From Stomorhina lunata (taxonomy: Eukaryota; Arthropoda; Insecta; Diptera; Rhiniidae): a DNA stretch of 64,000 nucleotides. The notes under the pieces were generated by a model. The model was given only the letters and a program-made list of their open reading frames with translations. It ran no database searches and had not been told where the DNA came from. Of this stretch, positions 35,311-46,514 are shown piece after piece. Location: contig OW121740.1 in assembly GCA_933228675.1 (NCBI GenBank), positions 51,414,174 to 51,478,173 on the forward strand. The letters are read 5' to 3'. Each line of letters opens with the position of its first letter. The first letter of the stretch is position 1. Position numbers and translations under genes: made by a program.

Positions 35311-35880
35311 TGGGAGATTGGTGGCTTAAACATTGACGTAGGACTGTAAACTTTTAAATAATAATACAAAATTCAGGCAAATGCCTCATTCCCAGAGACA
35401 CTTACAAAAATATTGCAAGATTAAGTCAATTCCAATCCTATTTGTTAAATTGTTATAAAAACAAGGATATAGCACGCATTATTTTAAAAGTTATTGTCAT
35501 TCTAAGCATTTATTAAGCAGTATTCAAAAACTGTTATATTTTGACAACAAAAATAAGCTTAAAATAAGTACACTTTAATAAGAGTAGTAGGAAATCTCTT
35601 ATAACAAGTTCATTCTACGACTAACTTTAGAAGGACTCTTTAAATCTTTGTTTCAATTTACCCAATAGTAGATTCTCGCTTCTCTATGAAATTAGTAAAA
35701 TATTAGAAAGCCAATAATGACTACTAATCGTGATTACATTTTTGTGGTAACCTTAAAGAAATAACGAGTATCCACCTTTAAAGAATAATGGGTATCTACA
35801 CTGAAGATATAATGGGTATCCATTAGGGTGCCAGATATTTTTCAACCTCAATCGGCTGGGGGAAGCATGCTCATGACCCG
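35311..35880. other. Unassigned non-coding stretch
   Basis: No gene or repeat is recognised. It begins with TCACAGAAAACTG (about 35303-35315), which also occurs at 32332-32344. Confidence 0.4.
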
Positions 35881-37190
35881 CCCAACATTTTCAAAATACC
35901 TGATTTTGGGGAAATGGGAAATTTTTAAAATTTCACACTTTTATGGAATACTTGCAAATTTTCTATTTTTATGGGAAATTTTCAAAATTTCTAATTTTAT
36001 GGGAATTTTTTAAAATTTCACATTTTTATGGGAAATTTTAAAGATTTCCTATTTTTATGTGAAATTTTCAAAATTTCCCATTTTATGGAAAATTTTCAAA
36101 AATTTCCTTTTTTTGATGGAAAACTTTCAAAATTTCCCTTTTTGATTGAAAATTTCTAAAGTTTACCTATTTGATGGGAAATTTTCAAAACTTCCCATTT
36201 GAATGGGAAATTTTTTAAAATTTCTCATTGTTATGGGAAATTTTAAAAATTTTAAATTTTTATGGAAAATTACCCATTTCAATAGGAAATTTTCAAAATT
36301 TCGAATTTTTACGGAAATTTTTAAAATTTCCCATTCTTACGGCAAATTTTCGAAATTTACAATTTTTATGGAAAATTTTTAAAAATTCCCTTTTTGATGG
36401 GAATTTTTAAAAATTTCCAATAAAAATCGGAAATTTTAAAAATTTCCCATAAAATTTGGAAATTTTAAAAAATTTCCCATAAAAATGAGAAATTTTGAAA
36501 ATTTCCGTAAAAATTAGAAATTTTTAAAATTTTCACATACAAATGGGTAATTTTTCATAAAAATTTTAAATTTTGAAAATGTCCCTGACAATGGGAAATT
36601 TAAAAAAATTTCCCATAAAAATGAAAAATTTTAAAAATTTTCCACTAAACAGGGAAATTTTGAAAATTCCTAATAAAAATTGTAAATTTTGAAAATTTCC
36701 ATAAAAATGGGAAATTTAAAAAATTTCCCATAAACATTAAAAATTTCCCGTATACATTGAAAATTTTAAAAATTTCACATTTTTATGTAAAATTTTCAAA
36801 ATTTAGAATTTTTATTAGGAATTTTCAAAATTCTGCTTTTTTGACGGGAAATTTTCAAAATTTCCCTAATTGATGGATAATTTTTTAAATTTCCCATTTT
36901 TATGGGAAATTTTTTTAAATTTCCCATTGTCAGGGAAATTTTCAAAATTTAAAATTTTTATGAAAAATTGCCAATTTTTTGTATGTGAAAATTTTCAAAA
37001 TATCTAATTTTTACGGAAACTTTTAAAAGTTCTCATTTTTATGGGAAATTTTCAAAATTTACAATTTTTATAGGAAATTTTCAGAATTTCCCATTTTTAT
37101 GGGAAATTTTTAAATTTTCCCATCTTTATGGGAAATTCCTATTTGTATGGGAAATTTTAAAAATGTCCAATTTTCATATAAAAAAAAAAT
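35880..37190. repeat. About 29-bp AT-rich minisatellite that changes orientation
   Basis: Degenerate units of ATGGGAAATTTTCAAAATTT followed by CCCATTTTT run on the plus strand from 35890 to 36410. They then appear as their reverse complement (AAAATGGGAAATTTTGAAAA) from about 36415 to 36770, and return to the first orientation to 37190. Small frames here are repeat artefacts. Confidence 0.8.
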
Positions 37191-37439
37191 TCCTGCTCTA
37201 AAAAATCAATTTTAAAAGATATCGGTCAAAGATTGTTTAAAAAAAAATTAAATCACAGAATAAAATGCAGTCATTGCTTGATATAATATTAAATGAGCGA
37301 TATAAGTTGGTTTGCCAGACACAAGCCCTGAAAAATCTGGACATAAGGAAAGAAAAAAAGCTTGACAACCCAAAAATTAGCTGGACATTAATAATAAAAA
37401 ACTTGATTTAATAATTTGCTTCGATTAATCATAAAATTT

Positions 37440-37740
37440 TTGAAAAACCGAATTGCGAAAACCCATGCTACTCGCTTTTGTCGATAACATTGATATCATG
37501 GAACGCAAATTGCGCGATTTGAATGCCGCCTTTTTAAATATCGAGAAGGAATCTAATAAAATGGATCAATGAATCAAAACAAAACTGCTGGTTTCTACAA
37601 GCAGGCAATCCTCAAGAACAATAATCACATGTGGTCCAACATCTGATTGTTGAGAGGTTGTAAAATAATTTATTTAACTTGGTACCGCCGTCAACATAAA
37701 TAACGACATAAGTTTCGATATGGGCCATTTAAGTAATGTG
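37440..37740 (+). pseudogene. LINE family-A RT fragment
   Basis: The plus strand carries a decayed version of the family-A region around the catalytic box (near 37470-37500, VDN in place of ADD). It is followed by the KESNKM segment and, after a jump, a GGCCATTTAAGTAA tail at about 37722-37740. It matches 59280-59540 of the better copy. The flanking sequence 37191-37440 and 37740-38150 shows nothing else. Confidence 0.6.
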
Positions 37741-38159
37741 GGGATGGGGAAATGGGGAAATTTGATAGAGGGTAATATTATTACAAAATAATCTTGATCA
37801 AGCAATCAAATAATCAATGCATAAATCGCTTAAGTAAAAAAGAAAAAAAAAATACACATTTGCAAAAATTTTTATTGCGTTTACCCACCATCAAGTTGTG
37901 TTAAATTTAGAAACATATCTCATATATCTACAAGGGTGCAGCTAATTCAAAATCTGCACCAAAATTGGAAAAATTGCTAAGCTATTTGGTATTGTTGGTA
38001 AAACCTTTGGACTAAATTCGGTTGCCGTAGCTTTATAGTTCAACATTTAAAAATATTTTAGTGGTTTCTCCAGTATTTACTTTGATCAAAATTCGGTCTC
38101 ATAACCGGGTATAGTTTTACATTAATAAGTTGTTAAATACTTTTCGTTGTGCTTAATGT

Positions 38160-39640
38160 GTAGTTAGGCTAAACACGTTTATAGTAATACGACAGGTCCA
38201 TATATTTCGTTATGAGTTCCTAATGCATTCATCATATATAAAGTCTGGGCTGAACATTGATTGATGCCTATATAATTTCATAGGTGCAATCTTAATATAA
38301 TGAATGTACCTCCAAATCTTTTTGATTGTAGATATAAAAAGGGGATGTTATATATATAAGAATTATAGCCAAATGTTGACCGATTATAACAAAATTTTAC
38401 ACACTGGCTGGTATATATAGAGAGCTTATTTTTGCAAAATTTAGTGACCATAGCTATCATAGTTTCTAATTTAATAGCTTTTAACTGGCCTTTGCTAAAA
38501 TTTTTGGTTTCCGTGAGTGTTTTTCACATGAAAGCTAAAGTCAAATATGGACTGATTCCTATAAAATTTGATAAACTGATCAAAAATTGCATAAAACTTC
38601 CCTATTTTAAATTTAATCGTCATAGCTATTACAATTGTATTCAATTTATCAGCATTAATGTGTTTCCCGGGGCGGGGTTATATGGGAGCTCTAACTAAAT
38701 TTGAACCGATTTTGTCCATTTTCAACACACATCTTTTTCAAGATATCTAAAATACTTGTAAAATTTTGTCCCTCTAGCTCTTTTCGTTAAGGCGCTATCG
38801 TGCTTTTATCTGACGGACAGACGGACATAAACAACCTTTTCTTTATGTATTTTTGTGTTTCCATAAGTTTTTTATATGGGAGCTATGGTCAAATGGTGAA
38901 CGATTGTGACGAAATTTTGCACACTGGCGGGCATTGACATAAGACTTCTTTGTGCTTAATTTAGTCTTACTAGCTCTTGTAGTTAAGGAGCTATCACGAT
39001 TTTATCTGACGGACAGACGGACATAAATCCCCTTTTCTTTTTGAATTTTTGTGTTTTCGTAAGTTTTTTATATGGGAGCTAGGTCAAATAGTGACCGATT
39101 GTGACAAAATTTTGCACACTGGCTGGCATTGATATAAGACTTTCTTGTGCCAAATTTAGTGGTTATATCTGTTATACTTTTAGATTTATTGGCATTTAAG
39201 TGTATTTTGGGTGAAATTTAGCCTGTTTTCGCAAGTTTTTTGTATGGTAGCTATGGCTAAATGTGAACCGATTTCGATGAAATTTTATATGCTGCCTAGT
39301 GCTTATCTAAAACTTCTAGATACCAAATTTTGTCATCATTGCTGTTATAATTTGCCATTTATTAGCAAATAAGCGATTAGCCTAGACGAGGTTATCCGGG
39401 AGCTATGGTCAAATGTGAACCGATTTAGCCCAATTTCAATATCATTGAATTCCCATAGATGGAGAATGTTTTTACTAAGTTTTAGTGAGCTAGCTTCTTT
39501 CGTTTAGGCGTTATCGTGATTTCAACAGACAATCGGGTCTGTATTTGACTGTAGCTTTCATGTAAAAACCACTCCTGGAAACAAAAAAAAAAAAAACATG
39601 TAACAAAGAACAAGTAAGAAAGTGCTATAGTCGGTCAAGC
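38160..39640 (-). repeat. Helitron-like (mini-me/DINE-type) repeat, copy 1
   Basis: A chain of related 200-300-base segments repeats TATGGGAGCTATGGTCAAAT, GTGACCGATTGTGACAAAAT, then TTTGCACACTGGCTGGCATT. Each ends with short GACGGACAGACGGACAT blocks. It closes with ACAAGTAAGAAAGTGCTATA, then GTCGGTCAAGC, a hairpin-forming terminus. The GTCY-type microsatellite blocks and terminal hairpin are features of dipteran mini-me/DINE-1 (Helentron-associated) elements. I infer that class; no Rep or helicase is encoded. Confidence 0.5.
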
Positions 39641-41170
39641 TCGACCATACGATCATAACTGTCATAATTTGTCATTTATTAGCAAATAAGCGATTAGCCT
39701 AGATGAGGTTATACGGGAGCTATGGCCAAATGCTAACCGATTTTGCCCAATTTCAATACCAAAATTTTCTCATAGATAAAGAATGTTTTTGCTAAGTTTC
39801 AGTTAGCTAGCTCTTTTCGTTTAGACGTTATCGTGATTTCAACAGACAGACAGACAGACGGACATAGCTCAATCGTCTTAGAATTTCATAAGGATTCAGA
39901 ATATATATCGTTTTTGATTTTTGAACCAATATTAAGGAAATTACAAACGGAATGACAATCTCCATATACCCCCCATTCTTTTTGATGGTGGGTATAAAAA
40001 TGGGGATGTAATATATATATATAATAATTATAGCCAAATGTTGACCAAATGTTGGCAATAGCTGTCACAGTTTCTAATTTAATAGCTTTTAACTGGTCCT
40101 TGTTAAATATTTTTTGGTTTCCGGGAGTGTTTTTTATATGAAAGCTATAGTCAAATATGAACCGATTCCTATAAAATTTGATATACTGACCAATAGTTGC
40201 ATAAAACTTCTTTATTCTAAATTTAGTCGTCATAGCTATTAAAATTGTACTCAATTTATCAGCATTCATGTGCTTCCCGGGGCGGGCTTATATGGGAGCT
40301 CTACCTAATTGTGAACCGATTTGTCTCTCTAGCTCTTGTAGTTAAGGAACTATTGCACTTTTATCTGACGGACATAAATCTCCTTTTCTTTTTGTATTAT
40401 TTTGTTTATGTTAGTTTTTTATATGGGAGCTATGGTCAAATGGTGACCGATTGTAACAAAATTTTGCACAATGGCTGGCATTTACATAAGACTTCCTTTT
40501 GTAAAATTTTGTTGCTGTAGCCTTTTTAGTTAAGGCGATATCGCGCTTTTATCTAACGGACAGACGGACATAAACCCCCTTTTCTTTTTGTATTTTTGTA
40601 TTTCCGTAAGTTTTTTATATGGGAGCTATGGTCAAATGGTGACCGATTGTGATAAAATTTTGCACACTGGCTGGCATTTACATAATACTTCCTTGTGCTA
40701 AATTTAGTGGCCAAAGCCACTTATTAGCATTTAAGTGGATTTCAGGTGGAATTTAGGCTGTTTCCGTAAGTTTTTTATATGGGAGCTATGGTTAAATGTG
40801 AACCGATTTCGATAAAATTCTATATGGTGCCTAGTACTTATGTAAAACTTCTAGATACCAAATTTTGTCATCATAGCTGTTATAATTTGCCATTTATTAG
40901 CAAATAAGCGATTAGCCTAGACGAGGTTATACGGGAGCTATGGCCAAATGCTAACCGATTTTGCCCAATTTCAAAATTTTCTCATAGATGGAGAATGTTT
41001 TTACTAAGTTTTAGTGAGCTAGCTTCTTTCGTTTAGGCGTTATCGTGATTTCAACAGACAATCGGGTCCATATTTGACTGTAGCTTTCATGTAAAAACCA
41101 CTCCTGGAAACAAAAAAAAAAACATGTAACAAAAAACAAGTAAGAAAGTGCTATAGTCGGTCAAGCCCAT
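39641..41170 (-). repeat. Helitron-like repeat, copy 2 (tandem duplicate)
   Basis: From about 40010 (GGGGATGTAATATATATA) this repeats the order of 38340 onward, including the unusual TCAACAGACAATCGGGTC block (39517, 41053) and the end AACAAGTAAGAAAGTGCTAT (39608, 41136). The spacing between equivalent points is about 1.5-1.7 kb. The duplication is recent enough to align by eye. Confidence 0.6.
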
Positions 41171-41760
41171 ACGATACCCTTCACCACTAAGGTCAAAGGT
41201 GTTCTTTTTCCTGTATAAAGACAAATATTTGCTAAATTTTGTCATCATACAAACATATTCTCAAAAATTACACATTTAGGCTGTTTCCGCCTTTTGGACT
41301 TATATGACAGCTAGGGTTAAATGTGGACCGCTTATTATTACAAAAATTATGTATGCAAAAAATAAACTTAAAATTGTCATTATCTTTGGACGTTTTAGTG
41401 AATTTTGTCTCATTTAGTGCGTTTTGAGAAAAGAATTTGTATGGGAGCTATGGTCAAATATGAACCGATTTCAACGAAATCTGGTACAGTGATTTAGGTT
41501 AACATAAGCAGTATTTGTTTTAAATATTATGACAAAAAATATTGATTTTGTGGCCGAATTTCAAAAGCCATGGTCCTATTATCAAAAAAAAATGACCTGT
41601 GCTAAATTTCATCAGATTATCTTTAGAATTGCGACCTGTAATTTGATTACAAGGTTTACATGGGGGTCCAGCCAGTCAGACGGACGGACATCGCTAAATC
41701 GACACAGAAAGTAATTCTAAGCCTATTGGCTTAGAAAAAAGTATGGGGGGGGTTTTTGAG
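41135..41760 (-). repeat. Helitron-like repeat, second subtype
   Basis: The inverted counterpart of the elements at 53270-54078 and 56585-57300. It starts AAGTAAGAAAGTGCTATAGT and CCCTTCACCACTAAGGTCAA, and ends near GACGGACGGACATCGCTAAA and CAGAAAGTAATTCTAAGCCT. Confidence 0.55.
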
Positions 41761-41810
41761 ATTGCCATTCCGTTTGTGATTTCCTTAATATCGGCTCAAA
41801 AACAAAAATG

Positions 41811-41866
41811 TCTATCTGTCTGTTTGTCTGGCTGTCTTTCTGTCTGTCTGTCTGTCTGTCTGTCTT

Positions 41867-41919
<53 letters not shown>

Positions 41920-41930
41920 CTGTTGTCGGC
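41811..41930 (+). repeat. (GTCT)n microsatellite
   Basis: Nearly pure GTCT/CTGT units with a few interruptions, embedded in the Helitron-like complex. Frames on both strands (QTDRQTDRQ, VCLSVCLSV) are artefacts. Confidence 0.95.
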
Positions 41931-41939
41931 ACGATAAAA

Positions 41940-42500
41940 CCTTAACGAAAGAATATGGGTCACTGAAATTTGGCATACATATTCTTCATTTCTTGAAAAA
42001 TTTTGGTATTTAAATCAGACCAAAACGGTTCACATTTGACAGTAACTCCCGTATAACCTCGTCTAGGCTAATTGATTATTTGCTAATAAATGACAAATTA
42101 TAATAGCTATGATGATAAAATGTGGTACATAGAAGTTTTACATTAGTATTAGGCAGCATGTAAAATTTTATCCAAATCAGTTCACATTAAACCATAGCTC
42201 CCATACAAAAAACTAACGGAAACAGCCTAAATTCCACCTAAAATACACTTAAATGCCAATAAATGATAAAATTTAATAGCTTTGGTCAGTACATTTAGCA
42301 CAAGGAAGTCTTATGTCAATGCTAACCAGTGTGGAAAATTTTGTCACAATCGGTCACCATTTGACCATAGCTCCCATATAATCGTCTTAGAATTTCATAA
42401 GGATTCAGAATATATATCGTTTTTGATTTTTGAGCCAATATTAAGGAAATTACAAACGGAATGACAATCTCAATATACCCCCATTCTTTTTGATGGTGGG
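41940..42500 (+). repeat. Helitron-like repeat, inverted copy
   Basis: Carries the same segments as 39350-40900 in the opposite orientation (CCCGTATAACCTCGTCTAGG, CATAGCTCCCATAC). It ends in the same TTTTTGATGGTGGGTATAAA boundary seen at 39980 and 42490. Confidence 0.55.
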
Positions 42501-42509
42501 TATAAAAAT

Positions 42510-43640
42510 CAGGTATTTTGCAAATTTTAGTCGTACCATGGGCACTTTTTTCCTCCATCCGATTGACTTCATATTTTCAAGGAATTACTTTTTTAGAAAT
42601 TCGAACAAATATGGGGGTAGGCCGGAAACGCATTATTACCCATATACGCTATTGGCACTCTAATGTATATACATAGGTATCCATCCCTGAAGTACACAAA
42701 TAAAAAAACAGGATTGGTCTTAATTTAACTACCAAATAAGAGAAATTTAAAAGAAGATACGATTAATTCTGAGACAGTTTTTGTAAAGCCAGTGCAATAC
42801 TACCACAAATGTCCAATAAAAGGTTTTTAGTTTTTCTTTGTTTTAATTTCTTTTACAAAATTTTGTTTTATTTTTAAGTTGTTTTATAAATAAAAATGTA
42901 TATTAATAAACAAATTCTCATATACTCTTAAATCTTTACAGGTTTTTTGGAGAACACAATCATGAAGCCGCTCTTTTAAGTCAACGATTTGAAATTTTAA
43001 AGCCGCGTTCTCTTAAATCAATGACTATTTTTATTTCTTAAGACATCGTTTGTATTTTGAAAACAAATCTCAGACTTAAACAAGATTTGGTTTAGAGGAA
43101 AAAAAAATTAGTCAGTTCAAAAAATATTCTCGTTGGGTGAACTTGAAACGGGCACTCGTCAAGGCGGGAGTGTAAAAATTTATAAAAATACAAAGAACTG
43201 GAAAAAAACATTAAAACATTATTGAAAACAAAAAACATATCAAATTCTTGTCGTACTACATGTGTTTTTGCTATTGTATTCTTAAGCTGCTGTGATATTA
43301 TTATCTTTAGATATTTATTTATTAATAAATCTTTAAATTTAATTAGTAATGAAAATTTCCAAAAATGTTGGTTTTTTGTTAAGAAAAATATTAGTGTTAT
43401 CATTATGTTTGGCGTATTTAAATGGTGGTAAGTGATAAGCCTTGGCTTTGGAAAAGCCCAAAAATTCTAAGCAGAAAATATTGATTTTTGTTTTGATGCG
43501 CTACAAAAAATGGTTGCCAGATTTTTGTTAATATTTTGCATTAATTTTCGGAGTTAAGAAAAATTTTCGAATAAAGTAAATTGAATTTTTAACAATAATA
43601 TTTCGGCTTAAGTCTAGGTTGTTTAAGCTAATAATGTACA
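42510..43640. other. Non-coding stretch, nothing recognised
   Basis: Frames of 103 and 69 codons at 43092-43431 are on opposite strands of each other, are biased in composition and have no motif. I see no gene. Confidence 0.45.
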
Positions 43641-43870
43641 TTTTTTTTTGGTTGAAAAATTCATTTATTATAATAACAAAATGAGTTGTTACATTATTCC
43701 AAGTATTGTTCACCGTTAGCCATTACTTTTTCCCATCTGTCTGATAGCATATGGATTCAAAGCCAAGGAATTTCTCCTGTTTTGAGGTAAGAGGATATCA
43801 AAAAATCGCTTGACTAATGATTTTTTGATATCCTCTTCTGAAAGGAAGGGTGCTCCAGTAATTGCGTTCT
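43640..43870 (-). pseudogene. mariner transposase C-terminus (left part, split by hAT)
   Basis: The minus strand near 43735-43690 reads RWEKVMANGEQYLE and a stop, the typical end of a DD34D mariner transposase. The sequence continues, after the hAT element is removed, at 45597. Confidence 0.65.
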
Positions 43871-43979
43871 CAATCGAACAGTGTTGCCACCAACCAAATG
43901 CTAAATTACACATGTATCATACCGAAATTACACATGTAATTAGAAATTACACATGCTTTTTTTTTTGGCAAAATAACAT

Positions 43980-44080
43980 ATTTACTTACATGGCCTATAT
44001 TTACAACCTGTTAAGGTCAAAGGCCAAGCATGGTCTTTTCATCAATGTTTTGGACGTCCCCTTCTAACATATAGGACAAC
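43980..44080 (-). repeat. LINE family-A 3' end inside the hAT element
   Basis: GGCCTATATTTACAACCTGT, then TAAGGTCAAAGGCCAAGCAT, is the minus-strand family-A tail, followed by a short piece of 3' coding sequence. Between it and 44466 I see no other feature. Confidence 0.55.
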
Positions 44081-44465
44081 TCGCGACACATGATAGCTCA
44101 TTACATTGACGAGTGTTAAAGTAGTTCCCTGGCAGCAGCGTTCAAATACGGCGAAATTAAAATATAGTCAATAACTTCTTGCAAATTAGGAAACAATCTG
44201 TCTTCCAAGGTATTCTTTAAATCAGAAACCTTTATCCAATAATCTTCTGGCTCCAAATTGCTGTGAAGCCCAAAATTTCAAAATCTAAGAGTGTAATTGC
44301 TATTTTGGGATCACAATATTCTCAATTGTATAAATATCGTCACTAAAATTAAATGTTTTTTTGTTAATTTGACGAATTGCCACGATATAAAACTCTCGGC
44401 TAAGTATTGGGATTTTAAGACATCCATTTTTATGAATGTAGTTACATTAAAAGGTTTGCATTATA

Positions 44466-45394
44466 ATGGGTGTTTTTTTTAGAGGTATAGAACTTCGAAT
44501 TGAAATAAAACCCAAGAAAATCGTTTTAATGTCCATCAATTTGGCTTTATTAGAAGGATAATTTTATGCCATTAATGTTTAAATATGATTTCGGGCATGT
44601 GGCCGCCGCGGCTGGCTCGAATAAAGCCAATTCTACAGGTCCAATTTTCAACGACTTTTTCGAGCATATGGGGCCTTATGTTGGCAATAACGCCACGAAT
44701 GTTGGCTTCCAAGTCCCCTAACGTTTCTGGTTTGTTGGCGTAGACGAGCGACTTCACATATCCCCAAAGAAAATAATCCAGTGGTGTCAAATCGCACGAT
44801 CTTGGTGGCCAATTGACCAATTTGCGATGAAATTCAGCATCGAGATCAATCTCATTTTCGGCCCATACACCAAAATCACGACGCATTGCATGGCCTCGCG
44901 GCTTTAATTCTTGCACAAGCTGGATCTTGTAAGGTCGCAAGCCAAGATCTTTGCGCAAAATCTTCCATAAAGTTGATGGACAAAGCTCCAATTGCTGTGT
45001 ACGGTGGCGAATCGATTCATTCGGGTCCTCTTCAACACTTTGCTCTACAGCGGCAATTGTTTCTTCGGTGCGCACTGTTCGACGTCGCTGCGGATGCGTA
45101 TTATCACATAGAGTAAACGTAGTGCGAAAACGATCCATGGTTAACCGAATTAATTGCTCTGATGGACGATTATGTCGACCATAAAATGGACGGAGCTTGC
45201 GGTAAACTTCGCGAACTGAACCATTATTTTCGAAATAAATTTGCACGATTTGCAAGAGTTGTTCTTTTGTCAACCTGTTCATGATGAAATGGCAAACCAA
45301 ACTAAATATTAATCACTTGACAGCTGACAAAATGGCCGCCAGTTAAAAAAGTGATGAAAACTTAAAGTTCTATACCTCAATAAAAAACACCCGA
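44466..45394 (-). mobile_element. IS630-Tc1-mariner element, internally deleted, with TIRs
   Basis: Left end ATGGGTGTTTTTTTTAGAGG followed by TATAGAACTT; the right end read inverted is TCGGGTGTTTTTTATTGAGG followed by TATAGAACTT. TA dinucleotides flank both ends (44464-44465 and 45395-45396), as Tc1/mariner elements require. It lies wholly inside the hAT element and carries one long, still open transposase frame. Confidence 0.8.
44572..45282 (-). CDS. Internally deleted Tc1/mariner-type transposase
   Basis: The open frame starts most plausibly at the Met before NRLTKEQLLQIVQIYFENN (an in-frame Met 6 codons upstream is less typical). Residues about 1-115 form the paired helix-turn-helix DNA-binding region (GSVREVYRKLRPFYGRHNRP, then TVRTEETIAAVEQSVEEDP and LCPSTLWKILRKDLGLRPYK). 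After FGVWAENEIDLDAEF the frame jumps directly to NWPPRSCDLTPLDYFLWGYV, so about a third of the catalytic domain is missing, including the first two catalytic acids. The C-terminus (ASRGGHMPEIIFKH) is intact. Because the deletion keeps the frame, the product could bind DNA but should not transpose. It resembles the remnant at 17340-18010. Confidence 0.8.
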   Translation of the reverse strand: MNRLTKEQLLQIVQIYFENNGSVREVYRKLRPFYGRHNRPSEQLIRLTMDRFRTTFTLCDNTHPQRRRTVRTEETIAAVEQSVEEDPNESIRHRTQQLELCPSTLWKILRKDLGLRPYKIQLVQELKPRGHAMRRDFGVWAENEIDLDAEFHRKLVNWPPRSCDLTPLDYFLWGYVKSLVYANKPETLGDLEANIRGVIANIRPHMLEKVVENWTCRIGFIRASRGGHMPEIIFKH

Positions 45395-45596
45395 TATTAA
45401 TTATTTCGATTTCGAAAAGGACGTACAAAAATTTACTTTTTAAAATGCATGTGTTGAAAAAGTTAAGAAATATTACGATAGCTAACAAAAATTTAAATTA
45501 CACATGAGTTACACATGCAGCCCGTTACACATCGTCTACACATGAAAATAAAAATTACACATGATATGTGTAATTACACCTAAAGTGGCAACACTG

Positions 45597-46490
45597 CAAT
45601 CGAAACAAATCGCAGTTAAAAGAGGCAAAGTCTGGACTAGCAATAATTGTTCCAAACACTGTTTTCCAAATAGCTTTTAACTGGTCTTTCAATATGTCAT
45701 GATAGAGAAGTTTTTCGTTGATTGCTCTCTTCAAACGGATCAATTTTTGTTAGACATGTGATTGCCAAACAAGTCAATTTGTGATATTCCGTTCTGAAAG
45801 AAAGATTATTCCAGCAAGAGACAGCTGCATCGATCAAAACAAATAGAAGTCAGAAGAGTCAAGATCTGGGTTAGAAGGCAAGTGTTCCGAAAATTTTCAT
45901 ATATTGTTTTCCAAATAGCTTTTTAACCTGCAAGGCCGGCATATTGTTATATTAGAGAAGTTTTTCGTTTTTCGCCAAACAAGCCAATTTATAATACCCT
46001 GTTCTGAAAGAAAGATTATTCCAGAATCGAAACGAATGGTAGTCATAAGGGGCAAGTTCTGGACTACAAGTCGGGTGATCAAAAACTTTCCATCTACTAT
46101 TTTCCAAATAGTTTTTGGCCGATCTTGAAACATGTGGCCACGCTTTGTCAAGGATGAGTTTGGCTTGTTGTGTGAATCCCAATTATAAACAATTATAATG
46201 CAAGTTCTTTATCAAACTTTTCGGTTAACTAGTCCTCTCCTTGACTTCTGTGTCGAAATCCCCAAATGAGTATCGCAAAACCACCGTTCACAAGTTTTTT
46301 AAGTTGGTGCGTGTTGACCGTAAGCTTCTGCCCACAATCGCCACTTTCAGCAGTAATTTTCTTTAAATTAAAAAAGGTTATCGGAGTTTCCCGAAAAATA
46401 TTTTTAGCGGTTGAAAGTTTTAGATTTCGGCGTCTGTCGAATACTGATATTTAGCTATTATTTACTATTGACACAAACCACATATGATAA
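45597..46490 (-). pseudogene. mariner transposase remnant, right part, with internal repeats
   Basis: The minus strand near 46180-46010 encodes ILDKAWPHVSRSAKNYLE, then NSRWKVFDHPTCSPELAPYD and YHSF. This is the mariner block around the second and third catalytic positions (HDNARPHV and PYSPDLAPSDYHLF in active copies); the second position reads LDKA, so it is lost. Segments of it recur at about 45600-45790 and 45800-46000 (TTTTCCAAATAGCTTTT and TTCTGAAAGAAAGATTATTC repeat). All frames are broken. Confidence 0.65.
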
Positions 46491-46514
46491 TTACTTGGTC
46501 AATTTAAGAAAGAA

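Larger units (their letters stand above)
43879..45596. mobile_element. hAT-type element with 12-bp TIRs and 8-bp target duplication
   Basis: The ends are perfect inverted copies: CAGTGTTGCCAC at 43879 and GTGGCAACACTG at 45585-45596. The flanks CAATCGAA (43871-43878) and CAATCGAA (45597-45604) are an exact 8-bp direct repeat. An 8-bp duplication with a CAGNGNTGCCA end is the hAT signature. Subterminal ATTACACATG motifs recur on both sides (43912-43955 and 45495-45575), as expected of transposase-binding sites. No hAT transposase is present. The interior holds a LINE tail and a complete Tc1/mariner-type insertion. Confidence 0.85.

Noticed and set aside
41723..41937. QTDRQTDRQ and VCLSVCLSV frames
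   Set aside because: Translations of the (GTCT)n microsatellite.
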